From CAZVYN01 sp964631125 (GTDB lineage: Bacteria > Eisenbacteria > RBG-16-71-46 > CAIMUX01), in assembly GCA_964631125.1 (NCBI GenBank), contig CAZVYN010000007.1, positions 17,778-81,777 on the forward strand: a DNA stretch of 64,000 bases, given 5' to 3'. Position 1 is the first letter of the stretch, and the number at the start of each line of letters is the position of its first letter. Under the pieces are notes generated by a model, which was not told the DNA's origin, made no database searches, and worked only from the letters and a program-made list of their open reading frames with translations. Below, in pieces: positions 55,301 to 63,997 of the stretch. Both the position numbers and the translations under genes were made by a program.

Positions 55301-55330
55301 TTGACGGCGGCTTTTCGGGATGGTTAGCCT
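55301..55330 (+). promoter_or_regulatory. Candidate promoter for the secreted two-repeat protein
   Basis: TTGACG (55301-55306), 18-base spacer, TAGCCT (55325-55330), about 77 bases before the ATG at 55407. The -35 is good (five of six), the -10 weaker. Confidence 0.4.
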
Positions 55331-55406
55331 CATTCGACTCATCTAGAACCGTCGCTTGCCAGCGTCGGCCGATTTCCCAGAGACATCTTCGAGCAGGGAG
55401 TTCTTC

Positions 55407-56501
55407 ATGCGGATGACCCTTCGTGACGGCGCGCTCTTCGCGGCCTTCGCGTGCCTCGTCGCGCTGCCCTCGACCAGCCGTGCGATTCAGTTGGAATGCG
55501 TCGGCAATTACAAGAGCGTGGCGGTCGGCGAGGTCGGAGAGTTCTTCTCGACGATCCGAGGCGTCGGGCCGGGTGTCGACTCGATCGACGTCAGCATCGA
55601 GTACTTCGTCCCCGAGACATGGTTCGCGCAGTTCTGCCAGGTGTCGACCGGAATCTGCTACTTCGGCGACGCGCGGATCGCGGTGCCGACGGTCGGGCCG
55701 CCCGACACCTTGCGCATCGACCTCTTCACCGATTTCTTCGAACCCGGGATGGGCTGGGTCCGGATCACCGCCGCCGACGCGAACGATCCGACGGATCGCG
55801 CCGTCTGCTCCTACACCGTCTTCAGCGGACAGCCGGTGCAGATCCCGAACCTCGCGCTCACCTGCGGCGACAACACGGTGCAGGCGGCGCCCGGGGCCGT
55901 CGTCGAGTTCTTCACTCCGCTGAAGAACCTCAGCGCGACCGACGATAATCCGTACGTGATCCTCGAGACCGACATGCCGGTCACCTGGTTTGGACAGTTC
56001 TGTCAGACCTCGACCGGCATCTGCTACTTCGACGACACGGAGATCGATGTCACGCCGAGCCAGCAGGACACCCTCCGCGTCGACTTCTTCACCGGTGCGG
56101 GGAACGCCGACGGCTTGATCGCGCTGGAAGTGCACTCCGGCCGCAATCCGAGTTTCTACGACCTCTGCCTCTACCGAGTGTTCACGGGACCGCACTCGGC
56201 CGACGCACCCGAGTTGACTCCGCGCAGCGACGTCCACGCGTGGAGCCAGCCCAATCCGTTCGGCGAGGTCACCGACATCCGATTCGCCGTGCCCGCGGCA
56301 GGCAGGGTCGAATTGCAGATCTACGGCGCCGACGGCCGCCTCGTTCGCGCGTTCGAGCCGGTCGAAGTCTCCCCTGGCGCTCACGGATTCGAGTGGGACG
56401 GCCGCGACGCGCACGGCCAACGCGTAGCCGCAGGCGCCTACTTCTACCGGTTGAGCCACTCCGCGGGCAGCGCCAAGGGTGTCGTCGTCCGACTGCACTG
56501 A
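55407..56501 (+). CDS. Secreted protein with two tandem beta domains and FlgD-like C-terminal module
   Basis: 364 residues. Signal peptide (1-25), then two homologous domains of roughly 115 residues; the first has 'ETWFAQFCQVSTGICYFGD' and 'PDTLRIDLFTDF', the second 'VTWFGQFCQTSTGICYFDD' and 'QDTLRVDFFTGA'. Each keeps Cys residues at the same places, so disulfides are likely. The last 85 residues are the FlgD-like module ('QPNPFGEVTDIRF', 'YGADGRLVRAFE', 'WDGRDAHGQRVAAGAYFYRL'). I do not recognise the repeated domain. GGGAG is six bases before the ATG. Its stop codon lies in the first copy of a 15-bp tandem array. Confidence 0.8.
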   Translation: MRMTLRDGALFAAFACLVALPSTSRAIQLECVGNYKSVAVGEVGEFFSTIRGVGPGVDSIDVSIEYFVPETWFAQFCQVSTGICYFGDARIAVPTVGPPDTLRIDLFTDFFEPGMGWVRITAADANDPTDRAVCSYTVFSGQPVQIPNLALTCGDNTVQAAPGAVVEFFTPLKNLSATDDNPYVILETDMPVTWFGQFCQTSTGICYFDDTEIDVTPSQQDTLRVDFFTGAGNADGLIALEVHSGRNPSFYDLCLYRVFTGPHSADAPELTPRSDVHAWSQPNPFGEVTDIRFAVPAAGRVELQIYGADGRLVRAFEPVEVSPGAHGFEWDGRDAHGQRVAAGAYFYRLSHSAGSAKGVVVRLH

Positions 56502-56553
56502 TCAGACCTGCACCGATCAGACCTGCGCTGGTCAGACCTGCGCTGGTCAGAAT
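56494..56553 (+). repeat. 15-bp tandem array starting in the last codons of the secreted protein gene
   Basis: Four units of the form CTGC(A/G)C(T/C)G(A/G)TCAGA(C/A): 56494-56508, 56509-56523, 56524-56538 and 56539-56553. The first carries the final Leu-His codons and the TGA stop. In the same frame the next copies read CGA, TGG and TGG where the stop is. Confidence 0.9.
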
Positions 56554-56575
56554 CGATAGCTCGGAATTCGAGCAG

Positions 56576-56610
56576 GAAGGCCGCCGGGGACGCACTCCTC
56601 GGCGGCCTTC
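56576..56610. terminator. Bidirectional hairpin terminator between convergent genes
   Basis: Perfect 11-bp stem (56576-56586 with 56600-56610), 13-base loop, centred between the secreted-protein stop at 56501 and the putA-like stop at 56617. No T tract. It can serve both strands. Confidence 0.7.
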
Positions 56611-56616
56611 TCGCGA

Positions 56617-57546
56617 TCAGGAGTTCGAGCCGTTCGTCCGGCCGAGCAAACCGCCGACGATGCTCCGCGCCACGTGGCCGGCGACCTGCGGGTTCTCTCG
56701 CATGCGACGCAACGAGTACGCGTACCAGTTCTCGCCGAACGGCACGTAGACGCGCAGTCGCTCCCCCGAGTCGACCAACGACCTGCGCAGCGCGGGTCGC
56801 ACGCCGAGCAACATCTGGAACTCATACGCCGCTCGTTCGAGTCCGCGCGCCGCGATTCTCTCACGCGCTCGTGCGATCAACTCGTCATCGTGCGTGGCCA
56901 GAGCGACGTAGCAGCCGCCATCCCACAAGGCTTCGAGGCTCGCGAGGTAGCTCCGACGCACCTCGTCGCGGTCGCGGTAGGCGATCGTCGGCGGCTCGAC
57001 GTAGATGCCCTTGCAGAGACGCACGTTGGCGCCCTCCCTCGCGAGCGCGCGAGCGTCCTCGAGCGTTCGGCGCAACATCGCCTGCAGGACGACGCCCACA
57101 TTGTCCAGACCGTCCCGCCGAAGTCCTCGATACAACTCGAGCGTAGCGTCGGTGCAACTCGAGTCTTCCATGTCGATGCGCACGAAACAGCCCAACTCGC
57201 GCGCGCGTCGGACCAACGTGTCGAGGCTCTCGCGACACGCGTCGCGGTCCACGGTCAGACCGAGTTGGGTCAACTTGATGGAGATGTTCGCCGCCACGCC
57301 GGTCCGGTGGATCTCTCCCAGGAGCCCCAGATAAGCATCCCGGGCGCGATCGGCGGCGTCCAAGCGTGTGATGTGCTCCCCCAACAGATCGAGGGTGGCC
57401 ATCATGCGTTCGCGCTCCAACTGACGGACCAGTTCGATCGCATCCTCCAAGCGGACGCCTGCGATGTACGGCCGACTGAGCCGACGCATGAGCGGTCGCG
57501 GCATGAGGGGCATCATCGCGACGACCGCGGAATCGAACCAACTCAT
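56617..57546 (-). CDS. putA: Proline dehydrogenase (monofunctional)
   Basis: 309 residues. FAD-dependent oxidation of proline to pyrroline-5-carboxylate. 'NISIKLTQLGLTVDRD', 'FVRIDMEDSSCTDATL', 'VRLCKGIYVEPP', 'ALATHDDELI' and 'YEFQMLLGVRP' are the barrel motifs. No P5C dehydrogenase or DNA-binding domain is attached. The ATG overlaps the upstream membrane-protein stop (ATGA), an unusual pairing. Confidence 0.95.
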   Translation of the reverse strand: MSWFDSAVVAMMPLMPRPLMRRLSRPYIAGVRLEDAIELVRQLERERMMATLDLLGEHITRLDAADRARDAYLGLLGEIHRTGVAANISIKLTQLGLTVDRDACRESLDTLVRRARELGCFVRIDMEDSSCTDATLELYRGLRRDGLDNVGVVLQAMLRRTLEDARALAREGANVRLCKGIYVEPPTIAYRDRDEVRRSYLASLEALWDGGCYVALATHDDELIARARERIAARGLERAAYEFQMLLGVRPALRRSLVDSGERLRVYVPFGENWYAYSLRRMRENPQVAGHVARSIVGGLLGRTNGSNS

Positions 57547-59261
57547 CGATCGAGCTCCTCTCGACTCGGTTCGGCCTTCGGCGCCGACTCTCGGCGGCGC
57601 AAGAACGTGAACGCCGCGCCGTTGCGTCGTCCGTTGACGAGTGCGTACTCGTCGGGCGAGATCCGATCGAGCAGGTCGGCGAGCGCCGCCATCCGTGCGG
57701 TCTTGGCGCGAGCCTCTCGCCAGTCCCTCATCTCGAACGGGCCAAGATAGATGTAGTCCGGCCGACGAGCCAGGACGTACTCGGAGTCGAACTTCTCGTG
57801 ATCGGCGCGCCCGCCCCCGAGCGGCATGTCCCGGCGCGCGATGGCGCGATCGTTGAGTCCGTACAGATCGATCGAGACGAGATCCGAGGCGTACGGCAAC
57901 GCGCCCGCGACCGGTGTCGCCACGACGTCCCCGGGTCGCGCGTTCTCACGGAGCCAGAGGCCCGCCTGCATCCAGCGTTCGGTGATCGCGCGGCCGAAGT
58001 AGACGGCGCTCGTCCGCGCCAGGTCGCGGTGGCGAAACGAGAGCTGGAGTGTGACGATCGCGAGCAGCGCGATCGCCGTCACCCGCGGCAGTCGTGTCGT
58101 CAGGGGCATCCCCTGCGCAATCACGAGAGCCGCAGCGGTGACGATCGGAAGGCAGAACCTCGCTTCGTCGAAGTGGTCGCCGCCGGTGAACAGGATCGTC
58201 GCCACTTGCGCGCCCATCCAGAGCAGAGCGAGGCCCCCGAGTCGCGAGCGACGGCCCCGGACCGCGCAGATGGCGGCGAAGCCCACCACCGGCAAGAGCG
58301 GCGGTAGGTGGTTCCCGAGGTAGCGAAGGCCTCTCGCCCAGAGCGCCGGGCCCGATCCGTCTACTTTGACGTAGTAGGTGTTGGGCAGGAGGTCTCCGTA
58401 GTAGGCGAGCCGGAAAGCGAGCAACGGAACGAGCGCGAGCGCCAACCCACCCGCATACGCGACGCCGGAACTCGTCCGAGAGCCGCGCTCAGCCGCGCAA
58501 CCGACCCAGACGCCGACGACCCCGGCGAGGAGAACGGCTTCCGGACGGATCCAGACGCTGAGGCCGGCGAGCGCGCCGAGGGCGACCAGCCGCCGCGCCG
58601 ACGATGTCGCGCCGCGCTTGGCGGCGACCGCGAGCAAGAGGATCGAACCCGCCAACGAGGCGGTGGTCTCCATCCCGGAAAACCCCCAGAACGCGAACGG
58701 CAGATACGCCGCGAGCGCCACCGCAACCAAGGAGAGTGGCGCGCATGCCCAGGCGAGAGCCCCGAGGGCGACCACGGCGCCGGCCGCACTCGCCCCGCGT
58801 GCGAGCGTGTCCAGTTCGACCCCGGTCACTCGATGCAGGAACCCCATGGCGAGAACCCAGAGGAAACTGGAGCTCCCTTCGACCCGCTCTCCCGGATTCC
58901 AGACCGGCCCGATTCCCTCCGAGAGATGCCGTGCGTAGCGCAGCGTGATGTAGGCGTCGTCGATCACCCCATAGTGAAGGGAGACTCCGAGGACGAGGAA
59001 GAGAGTCGACGCGGCTGCCGCCGCCCGCCGCCAGCCGGCCGCCGCCGCGAAGACGGCAGCGATCGTCAGCAGAGACGCCTTCAGCAGGCTCCCACCCAAC
59101 CAGCGCTGCTCTTCGGCGGCCGAGCGAAACGGTTGCTCGAAGAGCGATCCCGGCAGGAGCGCGACGACGAGACAGACCGCGATGGGCGCCAACGTCGAGA
59201 ACTCGCGTTTCGGTCGGTTCACGTCGACGGTCCCGCAGGTGATCGACCCGGCGTCCGACAT
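57543..59261 (-). CDS. Polytopic GT-C-like glycosyltransferase (arabinofuranosyl/mannosyltransferase-like)
   Basis: 572 residues with about ten membrane helices. 'IDDAYITLRYARHLSEG.G.VWNPGERVEGSSSFLWVL' is the pattern of actinobacterial AftB-like and other lipid-linked-sugar transferases, with the 'DDAY' acidic pair in the first external loop expected to be catalytic. A soluble C-terminal part has 'LVSIDLYGLNDRAIAR' and 'RPDYIYLGPFEMRDW'. It probably transfers a sugar from a polyprenyl carrier on the outer face of the inner membrane. Donor and acceptor are unknown. The family name is by motif resemblance. Confidence 0.7.
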   Translation of the reverse strand: MSDAGSITCGTVDVNRPKREFSTLAPIAVCLVVALLPGSLFEQPFRSAAEEQRWLGGSLLKASLLTIAAVFAAAAGWRRAAAAASTLFLVLGVSLHYGVIDDAYITLRYARHLSEGIGPVWNPGERVEGSSSFLWVLAMGFLHRVTGVELDTLARGASAAGAVVALGALAWACAPLSLVAVALAAYLPFAFWGFSGMETTASLAGSILLLAVAAKRGATSSARRLVALGALAGLSVWIRPEAVLLAGVVGVWVGCAAERGSRTSSGVAYAGGLALALVPLLAFRLAYYGDLLPNTYYVKVDGSGPALWARGLRYLGNHLPPLLPVVGFAAICAVRGRRSRLGGLALLWMGAQVATILFTGGDHFDEARFCLPIVTAAALVIAQGMPLTTRLPRVTAIALLAIVTLQLSFRHRDLARTSAVYFGRAITERWMQAGLWLRENARPGDVVATPVAGALPYASDLVSIDLYGLNDRAIARRDMPLGGGRADHEKFDSEYVLARRPDYIYLGPFEMRDWREARAKTARMAALADLLDRISPDEYALVNGRRNGAAFTFLRRRESAPKAEPSREELDR

Positions 59262-59288
59262 CCGTTCGTCGCGGACGGGATAGGCGGC

Positions 59289-59317
59289 AGGATAGAAGTC
59301 GAGCGCCTTCCCGACAA
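59289..59317 (-). promoter_or_regulatory. Candidate promoter for the GT-C-putA operon
   Basis: Minus strand: TTGTCG (59317-59312), a 17-base spacer, TATCCT (59294-59289), 28 bases before the start at 59261. Both hexamers are four of six. Confidence 0.35.
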
Positions 59318-59358
59318 CGGCGACCGCCGCACCGCGCGCGACCGAGCGGTCGACGAGG

Positions 59359-59388
59359 ATGACCGCGGCCCCCTGCTTCTCCTAGCAT
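59359..59388 (+). promoter_or_regulatory. Candidate promoter for the large secreted metalloprotease
   Basis: ATGACC (59359-59364), 18-base spacer, TAGCAT (59383-59388), about 90 bases before the ATG at 59477. The -10 and its flanks (CCTAGCATC) are the same as those of the metF-fusion promoter. Confidence 0.45.
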
Positions 59389-59476
59389 CCGCGCCGGGTG
59401 AGCGAGCGCCGGGATCCACCCCGCGCGAAGAACGATGGAACGTCACGCTTCCCACCGTCGAGAGGAGCTGCATCGC

Positions 59477-62400
59477 ATGTCCTGGATTTCTGGGACCTGG
59501 CGCCCGACTGCCGTGAGCATCTGGTTCGGCGTCATCAGCACCCCCACATTCGTCGCCGCCGCCGTTCCCTCGCATCTCCCGACCGCGCCGCCTCCCCTGG
59601 CCGTGTCTCGGAGCTTGGCGCCGACGTCGGGCGCGCTCCCGGAGGTCTGGCGCGCGCCGGAAGCGACTGTCCGAACCCTCTTCTCGCAGCATGCCGATTG
59701 GATAGCGGTTCCGCTCGAGTCGCTCGAGCTCGTCGCCGTGCGGCCGACGCCGCGACTGCTCCACGTGGATTTCCGACAGACCTGGGAGGGACTCCCGATC
59801 CTCGGCTCCAGGATCGATCTGCGATTCGATCGGGAGGGACGGTTGGTCCATCTCCGGCGCTCGGCCGCAACGACGATCACTCCGCACTCGAGTCGATCGT
59901 CGCTCGCGCGCACGTCGGTCGATGCGGCCCGCGTTTCCGCGCAGTACGCGCTCTCGCCTGACGCCGGCGGCGTGGAGTGGCGCGAGGCAGAGGAGGCCTG
60001 GTGGCCCATCCGCGCGACCAACCTTTCGCTCGCCGATGCGGTCTCGCTCCTGCCCGCGTGGCGGGTCGCCTGGACCACCGACAACCCGCCGGGATGGTGG
60101 GAGGCGGTCGTCGATGCAGAGACAGGTGAGATCCTGCAGGCGACAGATCGGCTCGTCTTCGAGAGTCTGCGCGGGTCGGTCGAAGCCGACATCGAGCCGA
60201 CCACCGCCGGCGACACTCCGATCCGCGTTCCGCTCCCCCACGTCGCCGTCAGCGCGACTGCGAATCACACCTCGATCGCCGACACAACCGCGAGCGATGG
60301 GACCTTCGAGATCGAGTGGCCGGCGGCGCAGCGAGTGCAGCGCCGCGCCGAGTTGCGGGGCCGAGCGATCTGGATCCGGGACGTCGCGGATCGGCTCCGC
60401 ACTCCCGCCGACACCTTGACCGTCGCAGTTCCGGCCGACGCCGACGTGATCTGGAGTTCGGGAAACTCGACCTCGAGCCAGCGTTCCGCCTACTACCATG
60501 CCACACGGGCCTACGACGTAATCCGCGGCATGGACGACAGCCCGGCGCTGGGCGAACTTGATCGAGGGATCGAGCTTCGTGTCGACGACCCGAGCGGTTC
60601 GTGCAATGCGTACTGGCGAGGGGACTACTTCAACTTCTTCGGCTCGGGAGGCGGCTGCGCGGCGCTCGCGCGAATCGCCGACGTCGTCTATCACGAGTAC
60701 GCGCACGCAGTCACACAGTTCTGTTACGCGCCGTTCGGCGTCCCGACCGAACTGGGTGAGGCATTCAGCGACTATTTCGCCGCGTCACTCACGGAACAGC
60801 CGCGCATCGGCGTCGGGTATCGCGGCCGCGACACGTTTCTCCGTGAGATCGAGAGCGATCGCGTCTGGCCCCAGGACCGCAGCCCCGACCCGCATCTCGA
60901 GGGGCTCATCCTCGCCGGCGCGCTCTGGGATCTGAGGACCGCCATCGGCGCCGCCGCCGACACGCTCTTCCACTTCGCCAGGTACGGCGCCGCGCGCACC
61001 ATGGATGATTTCCTCGTCGACCTGCTCTTGGTCGACGACACCGACGGCGACCTTCGCAACGGATCCCCCCACTTCGGGGCGATCGTGGACGCCTTCAGCG
61101 CGCACGGAATCGGCGACTACTCGGTCCGGCTCTCCGCCGCGCCGCTCCCGGACCTCGAAGCCCCGGATCCCCAGATCGAGGCGACGGTGGCCATCGACGC
61201 GTTGCTGGGATTGGCGCCCGATTCGCTCTCTCTGTTCGTCTCGACGGGCGGACCGTTCGAACGAAAGCCGCTCGCCCCCGGGGATCGGCCGGGTGACTAC
61301 GTCGCCCGCTTCGACGCCCCTCCGCCTTCTACCGTCGTGCGCTACTACTGGTCCGCCGCCGACACCGCGGGACATCGGACGACCTTGCCCGCCGGCGCGC
61401 CTCGAGAGACCTTCATGTTCTTCGTGGGCGCTGACGAAATCCCGCCCACCATCACGCATGAACGTTGGGAGCATGTGACTGAAGCGGAGACCTCGCTGCG
61501 ATTGCGCGCCCGCGCGATCGACAACTCCGGGGGCATCGACACCGTCTTCGCTCGGGTCACCGTCTCGAGCCGAGAGTTCGAGACCGCTCTCTTGCGGCGC
61601 GACGTCGCCGATACACTTTGGGAAGGGTCCGCGGACGTCGGGCCGATCACGGTGGGAGATCAGGTCTCCTACCAGCTCGTCGCCGTCGACCGCGCACGTT
61701 CGCCCAACGTCGCACTCCTGCCCGTCGACGGCCCTTTCGAAGCTCCGGTCCGACGCGGACGGACGCTCGACTTCGAGGCCGACGCGGGCCCGCTCGAGCC
61801 ATTCGGAGATTGGGAGTGGGGAGCGCTCTCTCCGCCCGATCGAGCCTGGAGCGGGGAGCGGATCTGGGCGACCAAACTCGCCGGCGCCTACTCCGATGAC
61901 ACGAAGTCGACCCTCCAGTGGGGACCCCTCGACCTCCGCTCTTGGGATCGCGGACGTCTCGAGCTGCACCACGCGTTCGCCTTCGAGGAGCGGTACGACG
62001 GCGGTCGCGTCGAGGTGTCCAGTGACAACGGCGAAACCTGGCGGCCGCTGGCGCCCGAGGACGGCTATCCATTCCAGAACGTGGAGTCGTTCGATGGCCC
62101 CGGATTCAGCGGGGCCAGCCGAGCGTGGTCGCGCGCGCGCTTTCCCCTCGACGCTCACCTCGGTCAGGTCATCTATCTACGTTTGATCGCCGCCTCCGAT
62201 CAGTTCGTCACCGATCGCGGGTGGTGGATCGACGATCTCCGCATGGTCGGCGCGCAAAGCCTCGCGCCCCCGCTCTCCTTCCGCGCCGAGAGCGGACTGG
62301 ACGCGCGAGTCCACCTCGCGTGGCAACACCCCCCTGGAATCGACCGCGACTCGCCGAGATTCGTCGGCTATCGGGTGTCACGCCGCATCCTCGATTCGTC

Positions 62401-63997
62401 GCTCCCGTTCGCGCCCACACACGACGGCCGCCTCCGCGAGAACCGATGGACTGACTCAGCGGTCGCGAACGGCGTGACCTACGAGTATCAGCTCGAGGTC
62501 GACTACGACGAAGGGGTCGGTCCGCCGCGGCGAGCCAGCGCGACACCGTATGCCGCCGCCATCGTGGTCGACGTCGAACGGATCGAGTTCGAACTCCGCG
62601 GCGCGGCCGAGAGCGACACCACCTTCTTCATCCGCAACCTCACGCCTGGTCAACTCCGTTTCAATGCCTTCCTGGCGGACAGCGGAGCTGAACTGGGGGA
62701 TGTGCGTTGGCTGGCGCGCCTGTCGAACGAAGCGCCTTCCGCCCAGCGATGGAACGACGCGGTCGATTCTGCGAGCCCAGCCGATCTCGCGTCGTTGCAC
62801 CTTCGTCGCGTCAACGATCCTGAACAGGGGGTGGTGCTCGAATTCGTGCTCCGCGGACAGCGCAATTGGTCTCGGCCGATGAGCGACTGGGGGGGAGTGA
62901 TCTTCCTGGACACCGATCTCAACCTCGCCACGGGTCGCACCTCGGCCAGCTTCGGGTGGAACGAGACGAGGAACCTCGGGTGGGAGCACGCGCTCGTCTT
63001 CGGGAAACTCGCCCGACTCGTGCACCCGAACGCGCCGGCCGTCCTCATCACCAGCGAGGGAGCGACTCGAGCCGAGCCGCTCCCGAAGGTCGAACTTCCG
63101 AGCGAAGCCGACTCCGTCTTGCTCTCGGTCCCGTGGGATTGGCTCGGGCGACCCGACGGCGCTCACGTCGCGGTCTTCTTCGCCGCCGACGTCGACTCAC
63201 TGCCGTTCGATCACGCGCCGAACCTGCCCGACGCGCCGTGGCTCCAACGCGAACCGCGGAGCGGCCGTTCCCTGCCCGAACATCCCCAGCCGTTCTCGCT
63301 CGTTTTCGACGCTCGACCCGTCGGCAACGGAGATCACTTCGCCACGCTCTTCCTGGTCTCCAACGATCCGGTTCGGCCGCTCCTGGAGATCCCGATTTCG
63401 CTCCGGGTCACGGGCTACGTTTCCGACCAACTGGAGTCACTCGCGTTCACGAGCGATCCGGAAGCCCTCCGCGCGCGCTTCCGCCCCCCCGGCGCCCTCC
63501 TCCCTCGGTTCGCCCGAGCGGAACGTTCGAGCAACGCAGGCGCCACGTGGCAGACAGCGGGAGCGGATACCCTCTTCCCCGATCCCAACGGCAACTTCGA
63601 GATGATCGATCTCGAGGCGGAGCCGGGTGTCCGTTACCAGTTTCGCTTTCGTGTGCTCTTCGCGGCGCAACCCACGCGGATCTATGGCCCGTTCCCGTAC
63701 GAGTACGATCCGGAATTGCCGGCTGCGTGGCGGTTCTCGGCATCGCCGAACCCGTTCGCTGGGTCGACCCGGATGCGGCTCGACGCCCCTCGCCGAGTCA
63801 GAGCATCCATCTCCATCTTCGACGCGTCAGGCCGCGCGGTCCGCGCGCTCTTCGATGGGGAGGCGCGACCAGGCGTGCGGTGGTTCGAATGGGACGGCGT
63901 GAACGATGCCGGCCGAAGTGTTCCGACCGGCGTCTACTGGGCTCGGTTGGCGACGCCGGAGCGAACGATCATCGCGCGGCTGGTCCGCCTGAGATGA
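59477..63997 (+). CDS. Large secreted zinc metalloprotease with FlgD-like C-terminal domain
   Basis: 1506 residues. Signal segment 8-29, FTP-like propeptide (about 60-215), then 'HEYAH' at 406-410 and Glu428 in 'GEAFSD', with 'CNAYWRGDYFNFFGSGGGC' shortly before, as in the paralogue at 48548. After the catalytic domain come several beta domains, including a jelly-roll-like part ('ELHHAFAFEERYDGGRVEVSSDNG' region, 860-960) and a fibronectin-like part ('PRFVGYRVSRRIL'). The C-terminus is the FlgD-like module ('ASPNPFAGSTRMRL', 'ISIFDASGRAVRALF', 'WDGVNDAGRSVPTGVYWARL'). GAGGAG lies eight bases before the ATG. The stop is three bases from the window end. Confidence 0.87.
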   Translation: MSWISGTWRPTAVSIWFGVISTPTFVAAAVPSHLPTAPPPLAVSRSLAPTSGALPEVWRAPEATVRTLFSQHADWIAVPLESLELVAVRPTPRLLHVDFRQTWEGLPILGSRIDLRFDREGRLVHLRRSAATTITPHSSRSSLARTSVDAARVSAQYALSPDAGGVEWREAEEAWWPIRATNLSLADAVSLLPAWRVAWTTDNPPGWWEAVVDAETGEILQATDRLVFESLRGSVEADIEPTTAGDTPIRVPLPHVAVSATANHTSIADTTASDGTFEIEWPAAQRVQRRAELRGRAIWIRDVADRLRTPADTLTVAVPADADVIWSSGNSTSSQRSAYYHATRAYDVIRGMDDSPALGELDRGIELRVDDPSGSCNAYWRGDYFNFFGSGGGCAALARIADVVYHEYAHAVTQFCYAPFGVPTELGEAFSDYFAASLTEQPRIGVGYRGRDTFLREIESDRVWPQDRSPDPHLEGLILAGALWDLRTAIGAAADTLFHFARYGAARTMDDFLVDLLLVDDTDGDLRNGSPHFGAIVDAFSAHGIGDYSVRLSAAPLPDLEAPDPQIEATVAIDALLGLAPDSLSLFVSTGGPFERKPLAPGDRPGDYVARFDAPPPSTVVRYYWSAADTAGHRTTLPAGAPRETFMFFVGADEIPPTITHERWEHVTEAETSLRLRARAIDNSGGIDTVFARVTVSSREFETALLRRDVADTLWEGSADVGPITVGDQVSYQLVAVDRARSPNVALLPVDGPFEAPVRRGRTLDFEADAGPLEPFGDWEWGALSPPDRAWSGERIWATKLAGAYSDDTKSTLQWGPLDLRSWDRGRLELHHAFAFEERYDGGRVEVSSDNGETWRPLAPEDGYPFQNVESFDGPGFSGASRAWSRARFPLDAHLGQVIYLRLIAASDQFVTDRGWWIDDLRMVGAQSLAPPLSFRAESGLDARVHLAWQHPPGIDRDSPRFVGYRVSRRILDSSLPFAPTHDGRLRENRWTDSAVANGVTYEYQLEVDYDEGVGPPRRASATPYAAAIVVDVERIEFELRGAAESDTTFFIRNLTPGQLRFNAFLADSGAELGDVRWLARLSNEAPSAQRWNDAVDSASPADLASLHLRRVNDPEQGVVLEFVLRGQRNWSRPMSDWGGVIFLDTDLNLATGRTSASFGWNETRNLGWEHALVFGKLARLVHPNAPAVLITSEGATRAEPLPKVELPSEADSVLLSVPWDWLGRPDGAHVAVFFAADVDSLPFDHAPNLPDAPWLQREPRSGRSLPEHPQPFSLVFDARPVGNGDHFATLFLVSNDPVRPLLEIPISLRVTGYVSDQLESLAFTSDPEALRARFRPPGALLPRFARAERSSNAGATWQTAGADTLFPDPNGNFEMIDLEAEPGVRYQFRFRVLFAAQPTRIYGPFPYEYDPELPAAWRFSASPNPFAGSTRMRLDAPRRVRASISIFDASGRAVRALFDGEARPGVRWFEWDGVNDAGRSVPTGVYWARLATPERTIIARLVRLR

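Noticed and set aside
54645..56498. Minus-strand frame of over 600 codons
   Set aside because: Antisense to the small TPR gene and the secreted two-repeat protein; composition typical of a shadow frame.
56499..56553. Programmed TGA read-through or selenocysteine at the end of the secreted protein
   Set aside because: The repeats after the stop stay open, but no SECIS-like hairpin is evident next to the TGA and the FlgD-like module is already complete before it.
40151..63997. Classical type IX secretion tails
   Set aside because: The C-termini resemble FlgD-type Ig modules, not the Bacteroidota T9SS domain with its Lys-rich end, and no Por/Gld/Spr gene is in the window.
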